Below are positions 45,350 to 54,133 of a stretch of 64,000 nt of DNA, piece by piece. The stretch's first letter is position 1. Every line of letters begins with the position of its first letter. The stretch lies in assembly GCF_019375475.1 (NCBI RefSeq), contig NZ_JAHXGQ010000013.1, forward strand, positions 62,001 through 126,000. Reading direction: 5' to 3'. The notes under the pieces are model-generated. The model was given only the letters and a program-made list of their open reading frames with translations. It searched no databases and was not told the DNA's origin. This stretch comes from Saccharothrix obliqua (GTDB lineage: Bacteria > Actinomycetota > Actinomycetes > Mycobacteriales > Pseudonocardiaceae). The translations under genes were made by a program, and so were the position numbers.

Positions 45350-46534
45350 ATGAGCGGGTCTGTGGAGGGAGCGGCGCTTTCGCCGGAGACGTTGCGGATG
45401 TTGCAGCGGGCCTCCGGGGAGCTGGCCACCGCCAGCGTTGCCGAGATGGAGGAGCGCCTGCCCTGGTTCCGGCGGATGCCCGCCGCGCAGCGGGCCGGGG
45501 TGTTGTTGCTCATCCAGAGCGGTGTCGCGGGGTTTGTTTCCTGGTTGCACGATCCGCAGCAGGCGGTTCGGCTCACGGCCGAGGCGTTCCGGTCCGCGCC
45601 CAAGGACATCTCGCGCTGGGTCAGCCTCCGGCAGACCGTGGAGCTGGTGCGGATCGCGCTCGAACTGTTCGAGCACCTGCTGCCGCGGCTGGCCGCCGAC
45701 GAGGCCGAGCGCGCCCTGCTGACCGAGGGCGTCCTCCGGTACGGCCGGGAGATCGCGTTCTCCGCCGCCACCTCCTACGCCGCCGCCGCCGAGGCCCGCG
45801 GCGCGTGGGACGCCCGGCTCGAAGCGCTCGTCGTCGACGGCATCGTGCGCGGCGACGCCGAGGAGTCCCTGCTCTCCCGCGCCACCGCGCTCGGCTGGGA
45901 CCCGGCGGCCGAGGCCACCGTGCTGGTGGGCAACCCGCCCTCGGACGACCCGCCCGCCGTGGTGTTCGAGGTGCGCAGCCGGGCCGCCCGGATGTCGCGC
46001 CCGGTGCTGCTGAGCGTCCAGGGGTCGCGGCTGGTGGTGGTGCTCGGCGGGGAGACCGAGGGCGGTGACGCGCTGGCCCGGCTCGCGGACGCGTTCGGGG
46101 CGGGCGCCGTGGTCGCCGGGCCCTCCGTGTCGAGCCTGGCCGACGCCCACCGCAGCGCCAGCGACGCCCTCTCCGGGCTGCGCGCGGTGGTGGGCTGGCC
46201 CGCCGCGCCGCGCCCCGTCCGCTCCCTGGACCTGCTGCCGGAACGGGCCCTGGCGGGCGACCCGGAGGCGGAGTGGCAGCTGGTCGACCGGATCGCCCGG
46301 CCGCTGGAGGACGCGGGCGGCGCGTTGTTGGAGACCGTGGACGCCTACCTGGAGGTGGGCGGTGTGCTGGAGGCGTGCGCGCGCAAGTTGTTCGTGCACC
46401 CCAACACGGTCCGCTACCGGCTGCGGCGGGCGACCGACCTCACCGGGCGCAACGCCAACGACCCCCGGGACGCCCTCGTGCTCCGCGTCGCGTTGTCCGT
46501 GGGCCGTCTCGCCCGTGCTCGGGGGCTGTGGTGA
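45350..46534 (+). CDS. fasR: PucR-type regulator of fatty acid synthesis (FasR-like)
   Basis: A 394-residue regulator. It has an N-terminal helical domain (ASVAEMEERLPWFRRMPAAQ) and a middle GGDEF-like/CdaR region. The C-terminal PucR helix-turn-helix reads YLEVGGVLEACARKLFVHPN followed by TVRYRLRRATDLTGRN. It lies directly upstream of fabD-fabH-acpP-fabF, the position of the Streptomyces FasR activator and of mycobacterial Rv2242, so it probably activates that operon. Binding sites may lie in the 176-bp gap before fabD. Only the position, not an experiment, supports the target. Confidence 0.9.
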   Translation: MSGSVEGAALSPETLRMLQRASGELATASVAEMEERLPWFRRMPAAQRAGVLLLIQSGVAGFVSWLHDPQQAVRLTAEAFRSAPKDISRWVSLRQTVELVRIALELFEHLLPRLAADEAERALLTEGVLRYGREIAFSAATSYAAAAEARGAWDARLEALVVDGIVRGDAEESLLSRATALGWDPAAEATVLVGNPPSDDPPAVVFEVRSRAARMSRPVLLSVQGSRLVVVLGGETEGGDALARLADAFGAGAVVAGPSVSSLADAHRSASDALSGLRAVVGWPAAPRPVRSLDLLPERALAGDPEAEWQLVDRIARPLEDAGGALLETVDAYLEVGGVLEACARKLFVHPNTVRYRLRRATDLTGRNANDPRDALVLRVALSVGRLARARGLW

Positions 46535-46626
46535 CCCCCGATCAGGTGTGACCGATCCCATTTGAGGCGTAATGCGACGCCATCGACAACACGGCACGTC
46601 GTTCGACGTTCATCTTTGCGTCACGT

Positions 46627-46643
46627 TTGTAGGAACCCTACAA
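46627..46643 (+). promoter_or_regulatory. Candidate operator before fabD
   Basis: TTGTAGG - AAC - CCTACAA is a perfect 7-bp dyad 68 bp upstream of the fabD start and about 90 bp after the fasR stop. Its position makes it a candidate FasR or other lipid-regulator site. Confidence 0.5.
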
Positions 46644-46710
46644 CGGCTGGGTTCGCGTTTCGTCTGTGGCGGCATCCCGTCAACCCGCCGAAAGCGTGTT
46701 CAGTGAGCGG

Positions 46711-47634
46711 GTGATCGCGCTTCTCGCCCCCGGACAGGGTTCCCAGACGCCCGGCATGTTCGTCCCCTGGCTCGACGTCGAGGGGGCCGGGCAGCGCATC
46801 GCCGCGTGGTCCGACGCGACCGGCCTCGACCTGCTGCGACTGGGCACCGAGGCGGACGCGGAGGAGATCAAGGACACCGCAGTCACGCAACCGCTCGTGG
46901 TCGCGCTGGCGCTGCTCGCCTTCGAGGAGCTGCGCCGCCGCGTGGACCTGCCGGCGGACACCGTCGTGGCCGGCCACTCGGTCGGCGAACTGGCCGCCGC
47001 GGCCGTCGCCGGCGTGCTCGACCCGGACGACGCGGTGGCGCTGGCCGCCGTGCGCGGTCGCGAGATGGCCGCCGCCTGCGCGCTCGCGCCCACCGGCATG
47101 GCGGCCGTGCTCGGCGGTGACGAGGACGTCGTGCTGGCCCGCCTGTCCGAGCTGGGCCTGGTCGGCGCGAACCGGAACGGCGCGGGGCAGATCGTCGCCG
47201 CCGGACCGCTCGCGGCGCTGGACGAACTGGTCGCGAACCCGCCGGAGCGGGCGAAGATCCGCAGGCTCCAGGTCGCGGGCGCGTTCCACACCGAGCACAT
47301 GGCGCCCGCCGAGGAGGCGTTGCGCGCCCGTGCCGCGGACATCGCGGTGGCCGACCCCGTGCTGCCGCTGCTCTCCAACGCCGACGGGAACCGGGTGACC
47401 ACCGGTACCGAGGTGCTGGAGCGACTCATCTCCCAGGTGACCCGCCCCGTGCGGTGGGACTCCTGCCAGGCGACGCTGGGCGCCCACGGCGTGTCGGCGG
47501 TGGTGGAACTGCCACCGGCCGGCACGTTGACGGGCCTGGCGAAGCGCGAACTGAAGGGCACTCCCACGTTGGCTCTCAAGACCCCCGACCAGCTCGACGC
47601 GGTCGTGGCGCTCATCGGGGAGGCCGCCGCATGA
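46711..47634 (+). CDS. fabD: Malonyl-CoA:ACP transacylase FabD
   Basis: Loads malonate onto ACP (307 aa). The nucleophile S90 is in VVAGHSVGELAAAAVAGVL, and the catalytic H193 is in GAFHTEHMAPAE. The N-terminal LLAPGQGSQTPGMF is intact. The GTG at 46711 gives VIALLAPGQG, the usual actinobacterial N-terminus; GTGs at 46666 and 46696 are in frame but add residues without support. Its stop overlaps the fabH ATG. First gene of the fabD-fabH-acpP-fabF operon. Confidence 0.96.
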   Translation: MIALLAPGQGSQTPGMFVPWLDVEGAGQRIAAWSDATGLDLLRLGTEADAEEIKDTAVTQPLVVALALLAFEELRRRVDLPADTVVAGHSVGELAAAAVAGVLDPDDAVALAAVRGREMAAACALAPTGMAAVLGGDEDVVLARLSELGLVGANRNGAGQIVAAGPLAALDELVANPPERAKIRRLQVAGAFHTEHMAPAEEALRARAADIAVADPVLPLLSNADGNRVTTGTEVLERLISQVTRPVRWDSCQATLGAHGVSAVVELPPAGTLTGLAKRELKGTPTLALKTPDQLDAVVALIGEAAA

Positions 47635-48608
47635 CCTCCTTCGCCGTCCCCACCGGCTCACCCGGCGCGCGCATCCTCGGCATCGGCAGCTACCAGCCGG
47701 AGACCATCGTCAGCAACCACGACCTCGCGCGGACGATGGACACCTCGGACCAGTGGATCCGGGAACGGGTGGGCATCGTCAACCGCCGGTTCGCCAAGCC
47801 GGACGAGAAGCTGGTCGACATGGCGGTCGAGGCGGGCGCGAAGGCCGTCGCCGACGCCGGGCTGGCACCGACCGACATCGGCGCCGTGCTGGTCGCGACG
47901 TGCACCATGCCGTCGCAGATCCCGAACGCCGCGGCGCAGGTCGCGGACCGCATCGGCGTGACCGGCGCGCCCGCGTTCGACCTCAACGCCGCCTGCGCGG
48001 GCTTCTGCTACGCCCTCGCGATGGCCTCCGACCTGGTCCGCGCGGGCACCGCCCGGCACGTGCTGGTGATCGGCGCCGAGAAGCTCACCGACTGGGTCGA
48101 CCCGGTCGACCGGTCCACGGCGATCATCTTCGCCGACGGCGCGGGCGCGGCGGTCGTGGGACCGTCCGACACCGCCGCGATCGGCGCGGTCGCCTGGGGC
48201 AGCGCGGGCGACCTGGTGGACATGATCCAGATCCCCGACCGGCACTCGTTCGTCCACCAGGAGGGCCAGTCGGTCTTCCGCTGGGCCACCACGCAGATCG
48301 CCCCGATCGCGTTGCGCGCGGTCGAGCTGGCGGGCATCGAGGTGTCCGATGTGGACGTCTTCGTGCCGCACCAGGCGAACCTGCGGATCGTAGAGGCGAT
48401 CGCGAAGCGGTTGCACGCCAAGGGTGCGCGTGAAGACCTCGTGATCGCACGTGACATCGTGGACTCCGGCAACACGTCCTCGGCGTCCATCCCGCTCGCG
48501 CTGGACCACATGCGCGCGGCGGGCGAGGTGCGCAGCGGGGACGTGGCGCTGCTCGTCGGCTTCGGGGCCGGGCTGTCCTACGCGGGACAGGTCGTCCGAC
48601 TGCCGTGA
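47631..48608 (+). CDS. fabH: 3-oxoacyl-ACP synthase III FabH
   Basis: Initiates fatty acid synthesis by condensing a short acyl-CoA with malonyl-ACP (325 aa). The catalytic triad is seen as C122 in DLNAACAGFCYAL, His in VFVPHQANLRIVEAIAKR and Asn in DSGNTSSASIPLAL. It overlaps fabD by ATGA. This Streptomyces-like order differs from M. tuberculosis, where fabH lies elsewhere. In related bacteria such enzymes accept branched primers, but selectivity cannot be read here. Confidence 0.96.
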   Translation: MTSFAVPTGSPGARILGIGSYQPETIVSNHDLARTMDTSDQWIRERVGIVNRRFAKPDEKLVDMAVEAGAKAVADAGLAPTDIGAVLVATCTMPSQIPNAAAQVADRIGVTGAPAFDLNAACAGFCYALAMASDLVRAGTARHVLVIGAEKLTDWVDPVDRSTAIIFADGAGAAVVGPSDTAAIGAVAWGSAGDLVDMIQIPDRHSFVHQEGQSVFRWATTQIAPIALRAVELAGIEVSDVDVFVPHQANLRIVEAIAKRLHAKGAREDLVIARDIVDSGNTSSASIPLALDHMRAAGEVRSGDVALLVGFGAGLSYAGQVVRLP

Positions 48609-48669
48609 CCCGACACCAGACTCCGGTGGGACAGCCCAGCCGGCGGGAGCTAGAAGGAAGGGATTTTCA

Positions 48670-48909
48670 GTGAGCAACGAGGACATCCAGAAGGGGCTCG
48701 CCGAGATCGTCGAGGAGGTCGCCGGTGTCGAGGCGGCCGACGTGACGTCCGACAAGTCCTTTGTGGACGACCTGGACATCGACTCGCTGTCCATGGTGGA
48801 GATCGCCGTGCAGGCCGAGGACAAGTTCGGCGTGAAGATCCCGGACGACGAGCTGGCCAACCTCAAGACCGTGGGCGATGCGGTCACCTACATCGCCAGC
48901 AACGCATGA
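48670..48909 (+). CDS. acpP: Acyl carrier protein AcpP
   Basis: A 79-residue acidic ACP whose phosphopantetheine serine is S39 in DDLDIDSLSMVEIAVQAED. It carries growing acyl chains for FAS II and also octanoate for LipB. The GTG at 48670 is preceded by GAAGGAAGGG. The stop overlaps the fabF ATG by four bases. Confidence 0.96.
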   Translation: MSNEDIQKGLAEIVEEVAGVEAADVTSDKSFVDDLDIDSLSMVEIAVQAEDKFGVKIPDDELANLKTVGDAVTYIASNA

Positions 48910-50141
48910 CCACTGGCAACGACGTCGTCGTCACCGGGCTGGGCGCCACGACCCCGCTCGGTGGCGACGTCGCCTCCACCTGGGACGCCCTGCTCGCCGG
49001 CCGCAGCGGTGTGATGCCGCTGGACGCCGACTGGGCGGTGAAGTACGAGCTGCCGGTGCGGATCTCCGCGCCGCTGGCCGTCGAGCCCACCGAGGTGCTG
49101 CCCCGCGTCGAGGCACGCCGGCTGGACCGCTGCGAGCAGGTCGCGGTGGTCGCCGCCCGCCAGGCGTGGGCGGACGCCGGGCTCGGTGACGACGGCGTCG
49201 ACCCGGAGCGGCTGGGCGTCGTGGTGGGCACCGGCATCGGCGGCGCGATGACGCTGCTGGGCCAGGACGACCTGATCGAGACCGCGGGCCTGCGCAAGGT
49301 CTCCCCGCTGACCGTACCCATGCTCATGCCCAACGGCCCGGCCGCGCACGTCGGCCTGGACCTGAAGGCGCGGGCCGGTGTGCACGCGCCGGTCTCGGCG
49401 TGCGCGTCCGGCGCGGAGGCGCTGGCCTGGGCGTGGCGGATGCTGCGCGCGGGCGAGGCCGACGTGGTCGTGGCGGGCGGCGCGGAGGCGTGCATCACCA
49501 CGATCACCATGGCGGGCTTCATCCAGGCCCGGACCATGAGCACCCGCAACGACGAGCCGGAGCGTGCTTCGCGCCCGTTCGACGTCGACCGGGACGGTTT
49601 CGTGCTCGGCGAGGGCGCCGGGATCCTGGTGCTGGAGCGCGAGGAGTTCGCCCGCGCCCGCGGCGCGCGGATCTACGGCAAGCTCGCGGGCATCGGCACC
49701 AGCTCCGACGGCCACCACATCACGGCGGCCGACCCGGAGGGCATCGGCCAGTCCCGGGCCATCGCGGCGGCGCTGCGCAGCGCGGGCGTCTCACCCGCCG
49801 ACGTCGGCCACGTGAACTGCCACGCCACGTCCACCCAGGTGGGCGACGTGATCGAACCGCAGGCCGTGCGCCGCGCGATCGGCGACCACCCGGTGCTGAC
49901 CGCGCCCAAGGGCCACCACGGCCACCTGCTCGGCGCGTCCGGCGCCGTCGAGGCGATCACCACGCTGCTGTCGGTGCGCGACGGCGTCGTGCCGCCGACC
50001 CTCAACCTGGAGAACATCGACCCGAAGGTGCAGCTGGAGGTCGTCACCGGCGAACCGCGCAAGGTCGAGCTGACCGCGGCGGTGAACAACTCGTTCGGCT
50101 TCGGCGGGCACAACGTCTCGCTGGTCTTCACCAACGCCTGA
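48906..50141 (+). CDS. fabF: 3-oxoacyl-ACP synthase II FabF (KasA/KasB type)
   Basis: Elongating ketosynthase (411 aa). The catalytic C166 is in APVSACASGAEALAW, H306 is in VNCHATSTQVGD, and the APKGHHGHLLGASG segment carries the Lys and second His. The C-terminal NNSFGFGGHNVSLVF is conserved. Last gene of the fab operon, followed by a strong hairpin. In Streptomyces a DUF3145 gene follows fabF; here the lanthipeptide cassette separates them. Confidence 0.96.
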   Translation: MTTGNDVVVTGLGATTPLGGDVASTWDALLAGRSGVMPLDADWAVKYELPVRISAPLAVEPTEVLPRVEARRLDRCEQVAVVAARQAWADAGLGDDGVDPERLGVVVGTGIGGAMTLLGQDDLIETAGLRKVSPLTVPMLMPNGPAAHVGLDLKARAGVHAPVSACASGAEALAWAWRMLRAGEADVVVAGGAEACITTITMAGFIQARTMSTRNDEPERASRPFDVDRDGFVLGEGAGILVLEREEFARARGARIYGKLAGIGTSSDGHHITAADPEGIGQSRAIAAALRSAGVSPADVGHVNCHATSTQVGDVIEPQAVRRAIGDHPVLTAPKGHHGHLLGASGAVEAITTLLSVRDGVVPPTLNLENIDPKVQLEVVTGEPRKVELTAAVNNSFGFGGHNVSLVFTNA

Positions 50142-50156
50142 GCGATCGGTGCGCCG

Positions 50157-50187
50157 AGGGCCGCTCCCCAGCGCGGGGAGCGGCCCT
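50157..50187. terminator. Terminator after fabF
   Basis: A 13-bp perfect stem (50157-50169 and 50175-50187) with a five-base loop, between the converging fabF and 50195 genes. Confidence 0.85.
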
Positions 50188-50194
50188 TCGTGCG

Positions 50195-50767
50195 TCAGCA
50201 GGCGGTGAACTGCGAGCCCGCGCCCTCGGTGCCGAAGTCGACGCGGAGCGAACCGGACTCCTCCTGCACCGGGTAGACGACGCGCCAGCGGATGCAGTCG
50301 GCCTGGAGTTCGGCGGGCGCGTTGGCCAGGTCCTGGGTGCTGACGAACGTCATGAGCACCCGCAGCCGGGTCGGTGACACGGTTTCCACGCGGTGCACGG
50401 CGATGGTGCCGTCGTGGGTGGACCGGTAGTCGGCCAGCCAGCGGTCGCGCGGCGTGCGGGTGACCCGTTGGGTGGTCACCGTCCGCGCCCACCGCTCGTA
50501 CTCGTGGTCGTTGATGGCGTCGAAGTAGCGCTGGAGCAGGTCCCGGACGCGTTCGCCGTCCGGGTGGCGCGCCGCGTCCGGGCTCAGCTGCACGGCGGCG
50601 CTGCCGGGCTGCGCGGACCGCGGCACGGCGGACGTGCCGGACGGCACGGCGATCCGCCCGCCCGCCGCCACGGCCGGCCGCTGGTACGCGTCACGCGCCA
50701 CCAGGCCGGTCGCCGCGGTCACCGCGACGAGCACCAGCACCAGGGGCAGCAGCAGCCGGGACGACAC
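50195..50767 (-). CDS. Membrane-anchored or secreted protein with NTF2-like domain
   Basis: A 190-residue protein with one N-terminal hydrophobic helix (RLLLPLVLVLVAVTAATGLV). An extracytoplasmic domain follows whose pattern VRDLLQRYFDAINDHEYERW suggests the SnoaL/NTF2-like fold. Two cysteines in the last third (LQADCIRW and the C-terminal QFTAC) could form a disulfide. The GTG at 50767 is my choice because the signal helix then starts at residue 4; the Shine-Dalgarno is weak. Function is unknown. It borders the lanthipeptide cassette but reads away from it. Confidence 0.72.
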   Translation of the reverse strand: MSSRLLLPLVLVLVAVTAATGLVARDAYQRPAVAAGGRIAVPSGTSAVPRSAQPGSAAVQLSPDAARHPDGERVRDLLQRYFDAINDHEYERWARTVTTQRVTRTPRDRWLADYRSTHDGTIAVHRVETVSPTRLRVLMTFVSTQDLANAPAELQADCIRWRVVYPVQEESGSLRVDFGTEGAGSQFTAC

Positions 50768-51255
50768 GCGGATCAGGTTGCCACATGCCGCCGAACGCGG
50801 GCTTGACCACCCGGACGGACCAGCGGCGGACCCGATCACTGCGGTCCAGACCACTGCCACTGGTTCGAAAAATCGGCGAACCCGAATTCGGGATCCCCTT
50901 TCCACCCCCTTTCGGAGCATTACCGGGACCAGCTCGCCGGACCAATCGCCCGATCGGCCCATCGGTGCCACCAATGGCCGACGTCCGCAGTTCTGCGGAA
51001 TTTAGCGGACCTCCGCAGGTCACCACGTGACCCGACCGGTTCCGTTTAGCTACGGCATTCCGCAGAAACAGTCGGAGCAACGTCAAACCTGGCGAACGGG
51101 TGAACCCCACTGCATCCGATACAACCCACCGTGGCCGGATGGCCCTGGTGAGACGCACGAACGGCCCAGTCAACTCCCCGATCTGGCGGATGGCCTTCCG
51201 CTGACCGACATGCGGGAATATGCCGGTCCCAAAAAGCGCAAGGAGGCGAATTGAC
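50768..51255 (+). promoter_or_regulatory. Lower-GC regulatory region upstream of the lanthipeptide cassette
   Basis: About 490 bp clearly poorer in GC than the flanks. An 11-bp inverted repeat TTCTGCGGAAT (50991-51001) / ATTCCGCAGAA (51057-51067) flanks further CCGCAG and GTTTAGC/ATTTAGC motifs. AAGGAGG (51240-51246) is the ribosome site for the synthetase gene. A 75-codon frame (51027-51254) has poor codon usage and is not called. Confidence 0.55.
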
Positions 51256-53781
51256 GTGGATCTCCGCTATGAGGCTTACTGCTTCGCGGATCGCCTCTTC
51301 TACGACGTGCAAAGCGCCGCGGAAACCGCTCCGGACGATTTTTCCCGGGTGCTGCCCGAGCTGCCCGCAGACTGGGTGAGCAGCGACCTGACCATCTGGC
51401 GCTACCTCCAGCCGAAGGACGCGGAGCTGCCGCGGCAGGGCTGGAAGATCCACGTCTCGGCCACCGTGCGCAACGCCGGCGAGGTGCTGCTCGCCGTGCA
51501 CCGGCACCTGGTGGCGCGCCGCATACCGTTCAAGTACCTGCGCACCCAGGCCATCGTGCTGGCCCGCAACTCGAAGTACGCGCCACGCGAGGCCAGCGGC
51601 AAGCTGATCACCGTCTACCCGGCCGACGAGGCGCAGCTGGAGACCACCCTCCGCGAGCTGGACGAGCTGATCGGCGGCAAGCCCGGCGCGTACATCCTCA
51701 GCGACCTGCGCTACGGCGCCGGTCCCCTCTTCGTCCGCTACGGCGGGTTCGTGGAGCAGTGGCTGGAGGTCGACGGCAAGCGGGTGCTCGCGATCGAGGG
51801 CCCGGACGGCGAACTGGTGCCGGACCTGCGCAAGCCCACGTTCTCCGTGCCGGCGTGGATCACCCCGCCCGCGTTCCTGGCCGAGCACGTCGCGGCGCGG
51901 GCGGCGGGCGACGCCGAGGCGTTCCCGTACCGCGTCACGCAGTCGCTGCACTTCTCCAACGGCGGCGGCGTGTACCGGGCGACCCGCAAGTCCGACGGCG
52001 TCGACGTGGTGCTCAAGGAGGCCCGCCCGCACGCCGGGCTGGACCGCGACGACGTGGACGCGGTCACCCGGCTGCGCCGCGAGCACGACATCCTCACCCT
52101 GCTGCGCGGCGTGCCCGGCGTGCCCGCGGCGCACGAGCACTTCACCGCGTGGGAGCACGAGTTCCTGGCGATGTCGCCGGTGCCGGGCAGGCCCATCGGC
52201 CAGTGGCTCGGGCAGCACTACCCGCTGACCCACCACGAGGTCGGCGACGTCACCGGGTACGCGCGGCGGGCGATGGCGATCGTCGCGGCCGTCGAGCGCA
52301 TCGTCGCGGCCGTGCACGCGCGCGGCGTCGTGTTCGGCGACCTGCACCCCCTCAACGTGCTGGTGGACGACGACGACTCGGTCTCGCTGATCGACTTCGA
52401 GCTGGCGTCGCGGGTCGAGGAGGGCCGCAAGCCGACGCTGGGCTCACCCGGTTTCCAGGCGCCGCCGGACCGGTCCGGGTTCGAGATCGACGAGTTCGCC
52501 CTGGCCGCGCTGCGCCTGTACGTGTTCCTGCCGCTGAACGCGGTGGTCGAGCTGGCGCCCGCCAAGCTGCGGCACCACGTCGAGTTCATCCGCCGCCGGT
52601 TCGACCTGCCCGCCGACTACTGCGACGGGATCACGGCGGTGCTGACGCCGCGCGTCGACCCACCCGCCCCGGTGTCGACGCCGCTGGACGAGCCCGCGCC
52701 GGACTGGGCCGTGGTGCGCAAGTCGGTGGCCGTCGCCATCCTCGCCTCCGCCACGCCGCACCGGCTGGACCGGCTGTTCCCCGGCGACGTCGAGCAGTTC
52801 GAGGTCGGCGGCGCGTGCTTCGCGCACGGCGCGGCGGGCGTGCTGCACGCCCTGCACGTGGCGGGCGAGGGCCGCTACCCCGAGCACGAGCGGTGGCTGC
52901 TGGACTCGCTGCGCCGCGACCCGCCCAAGGAAGCGGGTTTCTTCACCGGCGCGCACGGCATCGCGCACGTGCTCGACGAACTCGACTACCGCGACGAGGC
53001 CGACGAGCTGGTCCGCGCGTACGCCGACCTGCTGCCCGGCATCGGCGACCACGGCCTGAGCGCCGGGTTGTCCGGCATCGCCCTGAACCTGCTGCACTTC
53101 GCGCGTTCCCGGGACGACGGCGCGCTCGCCGAGCAGGCGCTCACCGCTGGACGGCGGCTGACCGACGCGCTCGCCACCGCGCCGCCGCCCGGCGACAAGG
53201 CCCGCGCGGGCCTGCTGCACGGCTGGTCCGGGCCTGCCCTGCTGTTCGTCCGGCTGCACGGCCTGACCGGCGACCCGGTGTGGCTGGAGCACGCGGAACG
53301 CGCGCTGGAACGCGACCTCGCCGAGTGCATGACCGCGCTGGACGGCTCCACCCAGGTCCGCGACGGCAACTTCCGCACCCTGCCCTACGTCGGGGTGGGC
53401 AGCGCCGGCATCGCGTTGGCGCTGCACGAGTTCGCGCGGGTCGCGCCGGACGCCGACTGCGCGGCCCGGCTGCCGGAGCTGCTCGGCGGGCTCACCGGCG
53501 AGTTCGTCATCCAACCCGCGCTGGTGCTCGGCCGGGCGGGGCTGCTCGCCGTGCTGGCCCACGCGGGCGGGCCGCGGGCCGCCGTCGACCGGCACCTGGC
53601 GGCGCTGGCCTGGCACGCCGTGCCCTACCAGGGCGGCACCGCGTTCCCCGGCATCCAGCTCCGCCGGCTGTCCATGGACCTCAACACCGGTGGCGCGGGC
53701 GTGCTGCTCGCCCTCGCCACCGCGCTGGACGGCACGCCCGTGCTGCCGTTCCTCGAAGCCCCGGCCCGCGAGGGCCGGTAG
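51256..53781 (+). CDS. Class III lanthionine synthetase LanKC (RamC/AmfT-like)
   Basis: Three-domain enzyme (841 aa) that phosphorylates Ser/Thr of a precursor, eliminates phosphate and cyclises onto Cys. Residues 1-210 are the RamC-type lyase region (YEAYCFADRLFYD, YLQPKDAELPRQGWKIHVSA, GAYILSDLRYG). Residues about 230-440 are a kinase domain (VVLKEARPH, VVFGDLHPLNVLVDD, IDFELAS). The rest is a LanC-like alpha-toroid (AHGAAGVLHAL, GLLHGWSGPALLFV) without the Cys-Cys-His zinc ligands, which places it in class III. The GTG at 51256 is nine bases after AGGAGG. The precursor gene follows 33 bp downstream. Confidence 0.93.
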   Translation: MDLRYEAYCFADRLFYDVQSAAETAPDDFSRVLPELPADWVSSDLTIWRYLQPKDAELPRQGWKIHVSATVRNAGEVLLAVHRHLVARRIPFKYLRTQAIVLARNSKYAPREASGKLITVYPADEAQLETTLRELDELIGGKPGAYILSDLRYGAGPLFVRYGGFVEQWLEVDGKRVLAIEGPDGELVPDLRKPTFSVPAWITPPAFLAEHVAARAAGDAEAFPYRVTQSLHFSNGGGVYRATRKSDGVDVVLKEARPHAGLDRDDVDAVTRLRREHDILTLLRGVPGVPAAHEHFTAWEHEFLAMSPVPGRPIGQWLGQHYPLTHHEVGDVTGYARRAMAIVAAVERIVAAVHARGVVFGDLHPLNVLVDDDDSVSLIDFELASRVEEGRKPTLGSPGFQAPPDRSGFEIDEFALAALRLYVFLPLNAVVELAPAKLRHHVEFIRRRFDLPADYCDGITAVLTPRVDPPAPVSTPLDEPAPDWAVVRKSVAVAILASATPHRLDRLFPGDVEQFEVGGACFAHGAAGVLHALHVAGEGRYPEHERWLLDSLRRDPPKEAGFFTGAHGIAHVLDELDYRDEADELVRAYADLLPGIGDHGLSAGLSGIALNLLHFARSRDDGALAEQALTAGRRLTDALATAPPPGDKARAGLLHGWSGPALLFVRLHGLTGDPVWLEHAERALERDLAECMTALDGSTQVRDGNFRTLPYVGVGSAGIALALHEFARVAPDADCAARLPELLGGLTGEFVIQPALVLGRAGLLAVLAHAGGPRAAVDRHLAALAWHAVPYQGGTAFPGIQLRRLSMDLNTGGAGVLLALATALDGTPVLPFLEAPAREGR

Positions 53782-53814
53782 CAGTAACGGTTCCCCCGAT
53801 CGAAGGAGTCCGAC

Positions 53815-53979
53815 ATGGAGTTCATCCTCGACCTTCAGGACCTGGAGACCCCCGAGGTCCAGTCCAACGCGATGGCCAGCGGCGGCAGCAGCGGCGGTGG
53901 CGGCGGCAGCACGACCGCGTCCAACGCCTCCCTGCTGCTCCCGTGCAGCCACTCCACCGTGAGCCTCATCCTCTGCTGA
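53815..53979 (+). CDS. Class III lanthipeptide precursor (SapB/AmfS-like), 54 aa
   Basis: A 54-residue peptide with GAAGGAG (53802-53808) before its ATG. The leader has the class III recognition helix MEFILDLQDLETPE, then a Gly/Ser-rich spacer (residues 22-32). The core region TASNASLLLPCSHSTVSLIL ending in Cys54 resembles SapB (RASLLLCGDSSLSITTC). Ring motifs are S36-x2-S39-x4-C44 and S47-x2-S50-x3-C54; the second is the canonical S-x2-S-x3-C and the first is one residue longer. SapB-type products are surfactants that help aerial hyphae emerge; the same role is inferred here. Confidence 0.92.
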   Translation: MEFILDLQDLETPEVQSNAMASGGSSGGGGGSTTASNASLLLPCSHSTVSLILC

Positions 53980-54133
53980 CACACCGGCGGATGAGCACGG
54001 GGTGAGCGGCGCAGGCGAAGTGCGCCGCTCACCGACCTCGCGAGGGTCCGGCGACGGCCACCCCGGGCGCACACCCGGGACGGCCGGAGCCGGGCCCTCG
54101 CCCATGATGCGCCACCGACCCGCTGGAGCCCCG

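Noticed and set aside
51027-51254. 75-codon frame just upstream of the LanKC gene as a second precursor
   Set aside because: Codon third positions are not GC-rich, no leader motif or Ser/Cys core is present, and it overlaps the inverted-repeat control region.
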